DNA from: Soonwooa sp.
GTDB taxonomy: Bacteria; Bacteroidota; Bacteroidia; Flavobacteriales; Weeksellaceae
Assembly: GCF_030151385.1 (NCBI RefSeq)
Contig: NZ_JASLDS010000061.1
Location: 1 to 64,000 of the forward strand
DNA: 64,000 nt
Direction: 5' to 3'
Shown one piece after another: positions 24,404 through 33,597 of the stretch. The stretch's first letter is position 1. Each line of letters opens with the position of its first letter. The notes beneath the pieces were generated by a model. That model did no database searches. It was given only the letters and a program-made list of their open reading frames with translations, and was not told the DNA's origin. The translations under genes were made by a program, and so were the position numbers.

Positions 24404-25690
24404 ATGAACGAATTACAAAACATAAAAAATCGCTTCGGTATTATCGGGAATTTTCCTGCACTCAACCGAGCGTTAGAAAAGGCGATTCAAGTCGCACCAA
24501 CGGATATTTCCGTTTTAGTTATCGGGGAAAGTGGAGTAGGAAAAGAATTTATTCCTAAAATTATCCACGCCGAATCCAAAAGAAAACATCAACCTTATAT
24601 CGTTGTCAATTGTGGCGCAATCCCAGAAGGAACGATAGATTCCGAGCTTTTTGGTCACGAAAAAGGAGCATTTACAGGTGCAACTGCAACCAGAAAAGGT
24701 TATTTCGAAGTGGCCGATGGTGGAACAATTTTCTTAGACGAAGTTGGGGAATTGCCTTTGCAAACGCAAGTTCGTTTGCTTCGTGTTCTTGAAAGTGGAG
24801 AATTTATGAAAGTGGGTTCTTCTCAAATTCAAAAAACCAATGTAAGAATCGTGGCGGCAACCAATGTCAACATGATGAAAGCAATCCACGATGGGCGTTT
24901 CCGTGAAGATTTGTACTATCGTTTGAACACGGTTCAAATTGATATGCCGGCTTTGCGTGAGAGAAAAGGCGATATTCATCTTTTATTTAGAAAATTTGCC
25001 ATTGACTTTGCAGAGAAATACAGAATGCCAGAGCTGGAATTGGAGCCAAGTGCAGTAACTTATTTAGAAAATTACAGCTTTCCAGGAAATGTTCGTCAGT
25101 TAAGAAATTTGGTGGAGCAATTAACTGTTGTAGAGCGAAATCGCAAAATTACAGCTGAAAAATTGGCGGAATATATCCCGATGGAAAAGCATCTTCCGAT
25201 GTTGGTAAATCAAAACTCCAATAGCGGACAAACCGATTTCGGAAACGAGAGAGAAATCATGTACAAGGTTCTTTTTGATATGAGAAACGACATCAATGAT
25301 TTAAAATCCTTAACTTCGGAGTTGATAAAAAATCGCGGAAATTCAGATTTGAGCAATCAAGAAAAAAACTTAATTAATCGTATCTACACACCAACTGAAG
25401 CTCCGCCTAGTCAGAGTCCAAATTCATTATTGTATTTTGAACCAACGGAAAATCAGACAATGCAGCCATCTGTGATTAACTCTGATATTGTGGATCCTTA
25501 CGAGGATGTGATGGACATCGAAGTAGAAGAAGCAAAGCCAGAATCTTTGTCACTTCAGAATAATGAAAAAGATTTGATTATTAAAGCTTTAGAAAAACAT
25601 CGTGGTCGTCGTAACAAAGCGGCAGACGAGCTTGGTATTTCGCAAAGAACACTTTACAGAAAAATTAAACAATATAATCTAGAGGATTAA
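24404..25690 (+). CDS. Sigma-54-dependent transcriptional activator
   Basis: The 428-residue protein has a central AAA+ domain with Walker A GESGVGKE (41-48), the sigma-54 contact loop GAFTGA (88-93) and Walker B GGTIFLDEVGEL (106-117), and a C-terminal Fis-type helix-turn-helix (about residues 385-425, ADELGISQRTLYRKIKQY). There is no N-terminal receiver or GAF domain, so activity is probably set by abundance or a partner. Homologues sit next to lptE in many Flavobacteriia. The insert between about 270 and 380 is low complexity. Confidence 0.92.
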   Translation: MNELQNIKNRFGIIGNFPALNRALEKAIQVAPTDISVLVIGESGVGKEFIPKIIHAESKRKHQPYIVVNCGAIPEGTIDSELFGHEKGAFTGATATRKGYFEVADGGTIFLDEVGELPLQTQVRLLRVLESGEFMKVGSSQIQKTNVRIVAATNVNMMKAIHDGRFREDLYYRLNTVQIDMPALRERKGDIHLLFRKFAIDFAEKYRMPELELEPSAVTYLENYSFPGNVRQLRNLVEQLTVVERNRKITAEKLAEYIPMEKHLPMLVNQNSNSGQTDFGNEREIMYKVLFDMRNDINDLKSLTSELIKNRGNSDLSNQEKNLINRIYTPTEAPPSQSPNSLLYFEPTENQTMQPSVINSDIVDPYEDVMDIEVEEAKPESLSLQNNEKDLIIKALEKHRGRRNKAADELGISQRTLYRKIKQYNLED

Positions 25691-25691
25691 A

Positions 25692-26258
25692 ATGAAATTT
25701 TATATGTCAAATGCACCAACCAAATTCTTGAAAAAACTATTGTTTTTTTCACTATTTGTGCCATTGTTGTCTTTGGTGAGTTGTTACAGTTTTACAGGTT
25801 CTTCTCTAAGTCCAGAGACAAAAACCTTTCTTATTCGACCATTTCCGAATAATGCTGCTAACAATAACCCCAATCTTAGCCAAGATTTTACCGTGGCTCT
25901 GCAAAATAGATTTGCCCAAAGAACAACCTTGAAAGGTGCTGTTGACAAAGCTGATATTATCATAGAAGGCGAAATAACGGACTATAATATTACGCCAACG
26001 ACGATTTCGACGCCCGTGGAAAGTAGTCAAACAGGAAATATGATACAGGCAGCGCAAAACAAATTGACAATTACAGTGAAAGTTCATTACGAAAATCACG
26101 TTCCCAAAGAGGAGAGTAAAAGCTTTGACAGAACCTATTCCGACGAGGTAACCTTTAATAGTGATATGGATTTGATGACGATAGAATCTACTCAGGTCAA
26201 AGTTGTTAATGAGCGTATCATCAACAAAATTTTTAACGATATTGTAGCAAACTGGTAA
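25692..26258 (+). CDS. lptE: LptE-like outer membrane LPS assembly lipoprotein
   Basis: The 188-residue protein has a lipoprotein signal ending LVSC (Cys31) and CYSFTGSSLSPETKTFLIRPF, the start of the LptE/RlpB family in Bacteroidota. LptE plugs the LptD barrel that inserts lipopolysaccharide. It starts two bases after the sigma-54 activator and ends two bases before the next gene. A start at the second Met (25704) is also possible. Confidence 0.85.
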   Translation: MKFYMSNAPTKFLKKLLFFSLFVPLLSLVSCYSFTGSSLSPETKTFLIRPFPNNAANNNPNLSQDFTVALQNRFAQRTTLKGAVDKADIIIEGEITDYNITPTTISTPVESSQTGNMIQAAQNKLTITVKVHYENHVPKEESKSFDRTYSDEVTFNSDMDLMTIESTQVKVVNERIINKIFNDIVANW

Positions 26259-26260
26259 TT

Positions 26261-28252
26261 ATGAATGCACGAATTATTGAGCTTCTTCAGCAACCCTCAT
26301 TAATGCAAGCAAATGATTTGCAGCTTTTGGAAAAACAGATTGCGCATACACCTTATGTGCAAAATGTGCGAGCGCTTTATTTGTACGGCATTCATCTTTA
26401 CAATCCTGCACGATATAAGGAAGTATTGACAACTACTGCGGCATATACGACAGACAAAAAGATTTTGTATCAATTTATTAATAAAAAGAATATCACAGAA
26501 TCTTCTGTTGAACCAGAATTAAAGGCGGAAGAATCAACTTCAGTTGTTAATAATGATAACAAAATTGATAAAAGTATTGAAGCAATTAAAACTTCTCCTT
26601 TTTCAAGTTTAAAGGCTAAAGAAGCAACTTCACCGATTTCTGAAAAAGAAGCTGAAGTTGAATCTGGTTTAAGTTTAGAATCGATTGACGAAAATTTATC
26701 AGAAAATAAGGTTGAATCTTCGGAATCTGAAATTCAGAAGGAAGAAGATGTGATGAATGTCGAGGAAGGTTCTAAGGATGAAGTTATCACCGATGAAACT
26801 CCGATTTCGGAAAAAGAAACTGAAGTTGAATCTGGTTTAAGTTTAGAATCGATTGATGACAATTTAACAGAAAATAAAGTCGAATCTTCGGAATCTGAAA
26901 TTCAGAAAGAAGAAGATGTGATGAATGTCGAGGAAGGTTCTAAAGATGAAGTTATCACTGATGAAACTCCGATTTCGGAAAAAGAAGCCGAAGTTGAATC
27001 TGATTTAAGTTTAGAATCAATTGACGAAAATTTATCAGAGAATAAAGCTGAATCTTCGGAATCTGAAATTCAGAAAGAAGAAGATGTGGTGAATGTTGAG
27101 GAAGGTTCTAAAGATGAAGTTATCACTGATGAAACATCGTTTTCTGAAAAAGCAGAAGAACTAAATACAGACGTTAGTTTTGAAGGAATTGATGATTTCT
27201 TACCGCAAGTTAAATTCGAAGTTCCAAAAAATCACCATAAGTTTTTAAACCCTCCAAAATTTGAGGTTAAAGAACATAAACCCGTTCAAATTGAGGAAAA
27301 ACCTACTGGAATTGTCTTTGATGAAGAAAAGCCTAACAATTCCGAAATCGAAGAGCAGCCAGTATTAGAACATCAATCTCTAGATTTTGGACCTTTTTCG
27401 CATGAAGAAGAACCAATTGTAAAAGAAGAGGTTTCTGTTCCTGTTGAAAAAGTAGAGGAGGTTAGTCCAAGGGATTCTGTAGAATCCAAAACCGAGTCTT
27501 CTTGGAAACCGATGACTTTGGACGCAAATCAACCTGATGCATTGATTGGGAAAACTGCAATTGCTCCTGCTCCTGTAATTTCTAAAGCGGAAGTTAAAAC
27601 AGAAGTTTTAAAAGAGGAAACTGTGGAACTTCCAAAGCAAGAGATTAAACTTGAAGAAGTTAAACAACCTCAATTATCTGTGGAATCAGAAGCAAAAGAA
27701 GAGCAAAAGGACGAAAACACTTTGGAGCAAACTGAAGAAGAAAAGCGTCCTATTTTGAATGTTTCATTCTTTGGAGATTCTTTAGCTTTTGTTAGAGAAG
27801 AAGAAAAATCAGTTGTTAAAGCCGAAGAAAATATAATTGAAGAGCCAAAATCTGTTGAAGAAATTGTACCAGTTTTAGAGGCGCAAAGTGGTGTCAAAAC
27901 ATCAAAAAGTAATGTCGGTCAGTTTATTAATACTTGGCAAAGTTGGTTGAAAATTGACCGTTCAGCGGAAATAGAAAAGGATAAAGAAGTTAAAAAGCAA
28001 AAAGCAATTGACGAATTTATCGAAAATCAACCGAAAATCACTCAGCTAAAAGATGAAGCTAGTTTTGTCATAAAAGAGAAGAAAGAAGATATTTCGCATT
28101 TGATGACGGAGACTTTAGCAAATCTTTATTTGGAGCAAAAGTTATATTCTAAAGCGATAAAAGCTTTTGAAACGCTAATCACAAAACATCCAGACAAAGC
28201 TGAATATTTTGCGCAAAAGATTGAAGAAGTTAAAGAACAAAGAAAAGCTTAA
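26261..28252 (+). CDS. Acidic repeat protein with C-terminal helical (TPR-like) end
   Basis: The 663-residue protein has a helical N-terminus (residues 1-75, LLQQPSLMQANDLQLLEKQI) and a C-terminal segment (about 595-663, HLMTETLANLYLEQKLYSKAIKAFETLITKHPDKAEYF) that looks like one TPR hairpin. Between them lies a very acidic, disordered region with three tandem 56-residue units (125-292). Flavobacterial genes in this position after lptE are often annotated as TPR proteins. No signal peptide is seen. The function is unknown. The gene converges with the response regulator gene with only 11 bases between the stops. Confidence 0.65.
   Translation: MNARIIELLQQPSLMQANDLQLLEKQIAHTPYVQNVRALYLYGIHLYNPARYKEVLTTTAAYTTDKKILYQFINKKNITESSVEPELKAEESTSVVNNDNKIDKSIEAIKTSPFSSLKAKEATSPISEKEAEVESGLSLESIDENLSENKVESSESEIQKEEDVMNVEEGSKDEVITDETPISEKETEVESGLSLESIDDNLTENKVESSESEIQKEEDVMNVEEGSKDEVITDETPISEKEAEVESDLSLESIDENLSENKAESSESEIQKEEDVVNVEEGSKDEVITDETSFSEKAEELNTDVSFEGIDDFLPQVKFEVPKNHHKFLNPPKFEVKEHKPVQIEEKPTGIVFDEEKPNNSEIEEQPVLEHQSLDFGPFSHEEEPIVKEEVSVPVEKVEEVSPRDSVESKTESSWKPMTLDANQPDALIGKTAIAPAPVISKAEVKTEVLKEETVELPKQEIKLEEVKQPQLSVESEAKEEQKDENTLEQTEEEKRPILNVSFFGDSLAFVREEEKSVVKAEENIIEEPKSVEEIVPVLEAQSGVKTSKSNVGQFINTWQSWLKIDRSAEIEKDKEVKKQKAIDEFIENQPKITQLKDEASFVIKEKKEDISHLMTETLANLYLEQKLYSKAIKAFETLITKHPDKAEYFAQKIEEVKEQRKA
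26633..27136 (+). repeat. Three tandem 168-nt in-frame repeats
   Basis: Units start at 26633, 26801 and 26969. Each encodes 56 residues starting PISEKE and ending VITDET with only a few substitutions, such as Gly/Asp in VESGLSLES and Val/Ala in SENKVESS. The near identity suggests recent expansion by slippage or recombination. Confidence 0.9.
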
Positions 28253-28263
28253 TATTAACCCGC

Positions 28264-28905
28264 CTAGACTTCAATTATTTTATGCTTTATAGCATAAAGT
28301 ACAATCCCGATTCTGGTTTTAACATCGAGTTTCTGAAAAAGATTTTCGCGATAACCATCGATCGTTTTATGACTTAGGCACATAATGTCAGCGATTTCTT
28401 TATAGGTTTTTTCGGTGCAAGCGAGTTTAATAAATTCCAGTTCTCGATCTTTTAGAACCAGCTCTTCTTCCGTTTTATTCAATGAATGAATCAAAAAATT
28501 GGAAACCATTTCGGTGTAATAGAAACCTTTCTCGTGCACCTCATCAACAGCTTGTTTAAAGAGATTTGGACTGGTATCTTTTAATATGTAGCCTTTCGCA
28601 CCGTTGGTCAACATTTGCATTACTGTATCTTCATCATTATTAACAGATAAAGCGAGGACTTTTAGGTTGTGATGCTTATTATTGAGATGTTTCATCGTTT
28701 CGATACCATTCATAATAGGCATATTAACATCCAACAGAACGACATCTGGAGCAACATCGCCATTTTCCAAAGCTGCAATAAAATCTTTTCCATTAAGAAA
28801 ATGACCTATCACATTATAATCTCCAAAAGTACCAATGAGATAACTTAAGGATTGTGCAAACAATTGATGGTCATCAACAATAACAATCTTCAGTTTTTCC
28901 TTCAT
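28264..28905 (-). CDS. NarL/LuxR family response regulator
   Basis: The 213-residue protein has a receiver domain with the acidic pair Asp11/Asp12, phospho-acceptor Asp59 (VVLLDVNMP) and Lys in ILKDTSP, and a C-terminal LuxR-type DNA-binding domain (about 148-205, LACTEKTYKEIADIMCLSHKTIDGYRENLFQKL). It follows its kinase gene by 15 bases. The target genes are unknown. Confidence 0.93.
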   Translation of the reverse strand: MKEKLKIVIVDDHQLFAQSLSYLIGTFGDYNVIGHFLNGKDFIAALENGDVAPDVVLLDVNMPIMNGIETMKHLNNKHHNLKVLALSVNNDEDTVMQMLTNGAKGYILKDTSPNLFKQAVDEVHEKGFYYTEMVSNFLIHSLNKTEEELVLKDRELEFIKLACTEKTYKEIADIMCLSHKTIDGYRENLFQKLDVKTRIGIVLYAIKHKIIEV

Positions 28906-28920
28906 ATATATTTTACAACA

Positions 28921-29715
28921 TTACAAATATGGATAATCAATGGTCAGCTCTGTGCCCTGTCCAATTTTGGAATTAATCTCACATTTTGCATTTATTAATT
29001 TGGCTCTACTTTTAATATTTCTAAGCCCAACTCCTGACATTATTTTTCCCTTAACAACAAATCCCTTACCATAATCTTGAATACGTATAAAACAATTTTG
29101 GATTGTATTTACTATTTCTAAATCAATCTTACGACTTTGCGAGTGTTTCAAAATATTATTAATAATTTCCTGTAACATTCTGTACACAATAATCTGATGA
29201 TCCATTGGGATATTAAAAGGACGATCGCCAACAAGGCTAAAATGACATTCGATATTTTTTAACAATTCTATTCGCTGTAGATCTTGCTGTACCAAATCTG
29301 TGAAAAGTACTTCATCTTGGACATCCGCCAAACTGGCTTTAGAAACAAAGCGAATTTCATCCAAAGATTTTTCTACAAGACTTTTTATCGCAATGGAATT
29401 TTCTTTTTCATAATCATCGGTCTGACGGTCAATTTGCATGTTGAGTTGCATTAGCGCCACCGAAAGAATTTGTCCAACATTATCGTGCAACTCTTTGCTA
29501 AAAGCTAAAGTCCGTTCTTCTCTAATTTCTAATAACGAACTCTGCAAAGCAGATTGAAATTCTATTTTATCTTCTAAACCTTGGATATGAGAATTTGATT
29601 TTCCTCTTTTTTTGAAAAAAATAATAGCAACCAATACCAGCATTATAAATAATCCACCAAAAACCAATAGGATTTCCAGCTTGCTAACCTCAACCATCTT
29701 AAAAAAATAATCCAT
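28921..29715 (-). CDS. Sensor histidine kinase, HisKA_3 family
   Basis: The 264-residue protein has a single N-terminal membrane segment (about residues 14-34), a HisKA_3 dimerisation domain with the phospho-acceptor His in FSKELHDNVGQIL, and a HATPase domain with GKGFVVKGKIMSGVGLRNIKSRA containing the G1/G2 boxes. There is almost no periplasmic domain, so sensing is likely within the membrane or by a partner. It is paired with the NarL regulator downstream. Confidence 0.9.
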   Translation of the reverse strand: MDYFFKMVEVSKLEILLVFGGLFIMLVLVAIIFFKKRGKSNSHIQGLEDKIEFQSALQSSLLEIREERTLAFSKELHDNVGQILSVALMQLNMQIDRQTDDYEKENSIAIKSLVEKSLDEIRFVSKASLADVQDEVLFTDLVQQDLQRIELLKNIECHFSLVGDRPFNIPMDHQIIVYRMLQEIINNILKHSQSRKIDLEIVNTIQNCFIRIQDYGKGFVVKGKIMSGVGLRNIKSRAKLINAKCEINSKIGQGTELTIDYPYL

Positions 29716-29818
29716 TGATTTTCACCAATTAGAAATTAGAAAATACGAATCAATAAATCATCTTCAAAGAATCAAATCGACAAGTGCAGCAAAATTAGCT
29801 TTAAAGCCAAACATACAA

Positions 29819-29836
29819 AAGGGGAAATTTCCCCTT
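29819..29836. promoter_or_regulatory. Perfect 18-bp palindrome upstream of the kinase gene
   Basis: AAGGGGAAATTTCCCCTT is a perfect palindrome about 100 bases upstream of the histidine kinase start. It is not needed as the M48 terminator, which lies further at 29938. An operator for autoregulation by the response regulator is one reading. Confidence 0.4.
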
Positions 29837-29937
29837 AATTTTTACGGCTATTTCCTGATGAATTCATTCATAATAAATTATACATTTGGTACTATAAAAA
29901 CACAAGACAAATACAACTAATAACCATTCAAACTAAA

Positions 29938-29967
29938 AAGAGACTAACACAATTGCTAGTCTCTTTC
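29938..29967 (-). terminator. Terminator of the M48 peptidase gene
   Basis: AAAGAGACTA (29938-29947) pairs with TAGTCTCTTT (29958-29967) over a 10-base loop; on the minus strand a run of T follows the stem. Confidence 0.85.
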
Positions 29968-29994
29968 TAGTTTTATAACAGTTTAAGTAATTTC

Positions 29995-30807
29995 TTACTT
30001 CGTAAGTTTAGTTTTGGGTAAAGTTACTGTTCCTGGATCTTTCCAAAGTCCGTCTTTTTCAGCTCTTTTTTTGATAACATCTGCACGTTTGTTGCTATCC
30101 GGATGCGAGTTGAACATCTTTTGGAAACCACTTTGTTTTCCACCTTCTTCGGAAAGTAAAGCCAACTTTTTGAATGCCGTATATTCTGCCACGACATTAT
30201 ATCCATTTGCTTTCATAAAGTCATAAGAATAAGCATCGGCTTCAGATTCTTGTTTTTTACTGTGAGAAGCATCAATCATCGCATTCGCCATTTCACCAAG
30301 TTGGCTGTCATTAAGCGTTGCAACAGTTTTTGAACTTGCTGAGGCAGCATCCATTGCAGCAGCTTTTAGATAAGCAGCTTTAATAGCATCTTTAGTATCT
30401 TCATTTTTAACGTGACCAATTTCGTGACCGATAACCGCTAGGATTTCGTCATCCGTCATGATGTCCATTAACGAAGAGAAAACGCGAACACTTCCATCTG
30501 CACAAGCAAATGCATTGATGTCAACAACCTTGTATACTTTGTAGTTAAGGTTAAGACCATCTTGCGTTTTATGTTTTGCAAACAGTTTATTTAATCGAAT
30601 TGTGTAAGGATCTTTCGGACCTGCAACAGGATTGTTTTTATCCATCCAAGCGACACCTTCCTTAGCAAGTTTAACAGCGTCAGCATTGCTGAACGTTAAA
30701 GCTTTCAAGCCTTTTGTACCAACGTCCAAGGCTTTATTTAGATTGAACTGAGCTTTAATAGTAGCGCATGAGCCAATAAGAAAGGCTCCAATAATTAACT
30801 TTTTCAT
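29995..30807 (-). CDS. M48 family metallopeptidase
   Basis: The ATG at 30807 gives 270 residues with an export signal; it could be cleaved after IKAQ or lipidated at Cys14 (IGSC). The zinc site is His128-Glu-Ile-Gly-His132, with the third ligand in the ESEADAYSYDFM segment. This is the short periplasmic Oma1/YggG-like (LoiP-type) branch, which degrades misfolded envelope proteins. The longer frame upstream overlaps the RDD gene and is not coding there. Confidence 0.88.
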   Translation of the reverse strand: MKKLIIGAFLIGSCATIKAQFNLNKALDVGTKGLKALTFSNADAVKLAKEGVAWMDKNNPVAGPKDPYTIRLNKLFAKHKTQDGLNLNYKVYKVVDINAFACADGSVRVFSSLMDIMTDDEILAVIGHEIGHVKNEDTKDAIKAAYLKAAAMDAASASSKTVATLNDSQLGEMANAMIDASHSKKQESEADAYSYDFMKANGYNVVAEYTAFKKLALLSEEGGKQSGFQKMFNSHPDSNKRADVIKKRAEKDGLWKDPGTVTLPKTKLTK

Positions 30808-30889
30808 AACTTTTATTTTCTGAAAGGTAGAAAAAATAATCAGTAAAAATGCAGTTGATGAAGCTTTAATTATAAAAAAAATAAGATTT

Positions 30890-31642
30890 TTAAGAATTTT
30901 TTCCAGTATAAAAATTATAATCCTTAATAACGACATTAATGAATTGTAAGTCTGTATAATCCTTATTTTCGTGATCCAACTTGATGGTTTGTCTTATTTT
31001 GTCAGCCAATTTTTTAATGATAACAGAATCTTTAGTTCTTACGGCGCGTTCGTAATTCTCTTTAATAATCCGCATATCATTGTCATTTAACAAAATAACT
31101 TGCGGGAAGACCGCAACATAATCTTCTTTCAATTCTTGCAAAATGGTATGGGAAATATTGACATCGCTTTTTAATGAAATAACGGCACATCCAGAAACAA
31201 CATCACCAAGACGCTGATTTTTTTGAGAAACTACCATGCTGATGAGACCAACAACACCAAAATTGGTATACAAATCTATAAGTCGCATCAACCAACGCAT
31301 AAAGTAGTCACCAAAGCTAGCTTGATAACCATCAATCTTAACAACGCGAATTTTCATTAATTTTTTCCCAGGTGTTTGTCCTTCAAAAAGACTTTCGAGA
31401 ACCAAAGTATAAAGTATGGTTGGCAACATAATAATCGCCATAAAAGCCATCGACGACCAATCGTCCAAACCTGAAAAGTAACGCTGAATGCCAAGTATAT
31501 CAAATAGCAACCAAAAAATGGCAAATCCGTATGCGCCTTTGATCAGCATATCAATGACAAACGCAAAAAATCTTTCACCTAAACTTGCGGTTTTGAAATT
31601 GATGTTTACATTTTGTGATGTATTGATGTCTATTTGATTCAT
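30890..31642 (-). CDS. RDD family membrane protein
   Basis: The 250-residue protein has an RDD domain with about three membrane segments (LGERFFAFVIDMLIK, SLFEGQTPGKKLMKIRVV, MRWLMRLID) and a cytoplasmic C-terminal helical extension of about 90 residues. RDD proteins are linked to transport or envelope stress in some bacteria, without a firm function. It is divergent from spoIIM with only 22 bases between starts. Confidence 0.87.
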   Translation of the reverse strand: MNQIDINTSQNVNINFKTASLGERFFAFVIDMLIKGAYGFAIFWLLFDILGIQRYFSGLDDWSSMAFMAIIMLPTILYTLVLESLFEGQTPGKKLMKIRVVKIDGYQASFGDYFMRWLMRLIDLYTNFGVVGLISMVVSQKNQRLGDVVSGCAVISLKSDVNISHTILQELKEDYVAVFPQVILLNDNDMRIIKENYERAVRTKDSVIIKKLADKIRQTIKLDHENKDYTDLQFINVVIKDYNFYTGKNS

Positions 31643-31664
31643 TTTTTATTACTTTAGCAAAATC

Positions 31665-32657
31665 ATGAGAGAAATCGCTTTCATTAAACAAAATAAAGAA
31701 AAATGGTTGGGAATTGAACAAGTCATTCAGGGAAAAGTGAAAAAAAATCCCGATGATTTGTCATCTCTATATATCAACATTGTCAACGACTTGGCTTTTG
31801 CACAGACTTATTACCCAAAAAGTAAGACCACGATTTATCTTAACTTTTTGTCTTCTCAGATTTTTCAAAAGATTTACAAAACCAAAAGAATCGAGGAAAA
31901 TAGAATCAAAACATTTTTCTTGTCAGAAGTTCCACTTATCGCTTACGAATATCGCAGATACCTTTTCTACGCGATTTGCTTTTTCCTAATTTTCACAGGA
32001 ATTGGCGTTTTGTCATCTTATTATGATAAAGATTTTGCTAGACTTATTTTGGGCGATGATTACATTAATAAAACTTTAGAAAATATTCAAAAAGGAGATC
32101 CAACTGCGGTCTATGGACAGGGTTCAACTTTCGGAACTGCTGTCATTATTATCCTTAACAACCTTTATGTTGGTGCTAGATTATACATTTACGGAATTTT
32201 TGGAGGCGTTGGTACAATCTACGCGCTTTTCCAAAACAGTGTAATGTTGGGTGCTTTCCAGTATTTCTTCAAAGATCATAGTGCATTGTTGGCAAGCGCA
32301 AAGGGAATTTGGCTTCATGGTACTTTCGAAATTATCGCAATGGTTGTAGAGGCGTCAGCAGGTTTAATTTTGGGTGCTTCGATTTTGTTTCCAAAAACTT
32401 TGTCGCGATTTGATTCGTTTAAAATCGGTTTTAAAAATAGTGTAAAACTTTTCCTAAGTACTGTTCCGTTTACGATAGTTGCAGGAATTATCGAAGGTTA
32501 TGTAACGCGAAATGCGCAAGTAATGCCACTTTTGGTTAACTTGTCAATTATATTTATTTGTTTGGTAATTATTGGATTTTATTACGGTATCTTTCCGAGA
32601 TTGGTTCATAAAAAATATCTAAAAAATGCAAATTTTTCAGGAAAGGAACTTCGGTAA
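31665..32657 (+). CDS. SpoIIM-like membrane protein (stage II sporulation protein M family)
   Basis: The 330-residue protein has a soluble N-terminal part of about 100 residues and five or so membrane segments, with LHGTFEIIAMVVEASAGLILGASILFP characteristic of SpoIIM/DUF95. In spore formers SpoIIM helps engulfment; in Bacteroidota the family occurs with RDD, DUF4129, MoxR and DUF58 genes and its role is unknown. It overlaps the next gene by 32 bases. Confidence 0.87.
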   Translation: MREIAFIKQNKEKWLGIEQVIQGKVKKNPDDLSSLYINIVNDLAFAQTYYPKSKTTIYLNFLSSQIFQKIYKTKRIEENRIKTFFLSEVPLIAYEYRRYLFYAICFFLIFTGIGVLSSYYDKDFARLILGDDYINKTLENIQKGDPTAVYGQGSTFGTAVIIILNNLYVGARLYIYGIFGGVGTIYALFQNSVMLGAFQYFFKDHSALLASAKGIWLHGTFEIIAMVVEASAGLILGASILFPKTLSRFDSFKIGFKNSVKLFLSTVPFTIVAGIIEGYVTRNAQVMPLLVNLSIIFICLVIIGFYYGIFPRLVHKKYLKNANFSGKELR

Positions 32658-33597
32658 TTTGGTGGGCGACACTTTTAATTTTTTTCGAGAATATGGGAAA
32701 AATTATTTTAAAACCTATTTTATTCTCAATGGTGCATTATTGCTAATAATGTCGCTGTTAATGATATTTTACTACCGAGAATTTTTCATGCAAATTTTGA
32801 TGGCTAATGCTGGTGGTAATAGTTACGTTTTCGAAAGTTATTTCAGTAACAATTGGCCAGTTTTGCTTTTGGTAGGGATTATTGGACTAATCTTGCTGTT
32901 TCTTATAAGTATTGTCGTATACACTTTTCCAGTTTTCTATATGAAAAGACTTGGAGAAAATCAAACCAATATAACAACAGACGACATTCTTTCTGATATG
33001 AAAAAAAATGTCGGTAAATTCTTCATTTTTTGCCTGTTAACACTTTTCGTCGTTGGTCCAATTATGATGGTGATCCTGACGATTTCGGCTTTTTTAATTG
33101 TCGTTTTCATCGGTTTTTTTCTATTGCTTTTGCTGGTGCCGTCATTTTTTAATGTTATTAATTTAACACTGTACGATTATCTAACGACCAAGAAAGGCTA
33201 CTTTGAATCTTTGAGTTATGCGGCGAGAACGGTTTTCGGCAATATGTTCGATACCAAACGGACAAACTTTTGGAAATATTGGGGTTCTACAATTGTGATG
33301 ACTCTTGCGATTTATGTTGTAAGTATGGCATTTTCGATGATTCCTTATTTTATAATAATTGGGAACATGAGCCTAAATCCGAATTTTGACCAAGTTGAAG
33401 ATCCGTCAGCAATATTTTCAGGTGTTATGGGTGTTATCTTTTTTGTGAGTTATGGTGTTTCAATGTTTGTAAGTTCTGTTATATATAATCTGATAGCGGT
33501 TAATGCAGGATTGATGTATTACGATAGTAGAAAAGATGTACACCGTGATTTGGATATTAACGAAATTGATACGATTGGTAGCGAAGTTGATGCGTAG
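32626..33597 (+). CDS. Polytopic membrane protein (DUF4013-like)
   Basis: The 323-residue protein starts at ATG 32626 inside the end of the SpoIIM gene. It has about six membrane segments (YFILNGALLLIMSLLMIFYY, VLLLVGIIGLILLFLISIVV and others) and a soluble linker. It resembles glycerophosphoryl diester phosphodiesterase membrane-domain or DUF4013 proteins in layout only. It sits in the SpoIIM-DUF4129-MoxR-DUF58 cluster and overlaps the next gene by eight bases. Confidence 0.65.
   Translation: MQIFQERNFGNLVGDTFNFFREYGKNYFKTYFILNGALLLIMSLLMIFYYREFFMQILMANAGGNSYVFESYFSNNWPVLLLVGIIGLILLFLISIVVYTFPVFYMKRLGENQTNITTDDILSDMKKNVGKFFIFCLLTLFVVGPIMMVILTISAFLIVVFIGFFLLLLLVPSFFNVINLTLYDYLTTKKGYFESLSYAARTVFGNMFDTKRTNFWKYWGSTIVMTLAIYVVSMAFSMIPYFIIIGNMSLNPNFDQVEDPSAIFSGVMGVIFFVSYGVSMFVSSVIYNLIAVNAGLMYYDSRKDVHRDLDINEIDTIGSEVDA

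Noticed and set aside
30808..30936. N-terminal extension of the M48 peptidase
   Set aside because: It overlaps the RDD gene end and precedes a complete signal peptide that begins at 30807.
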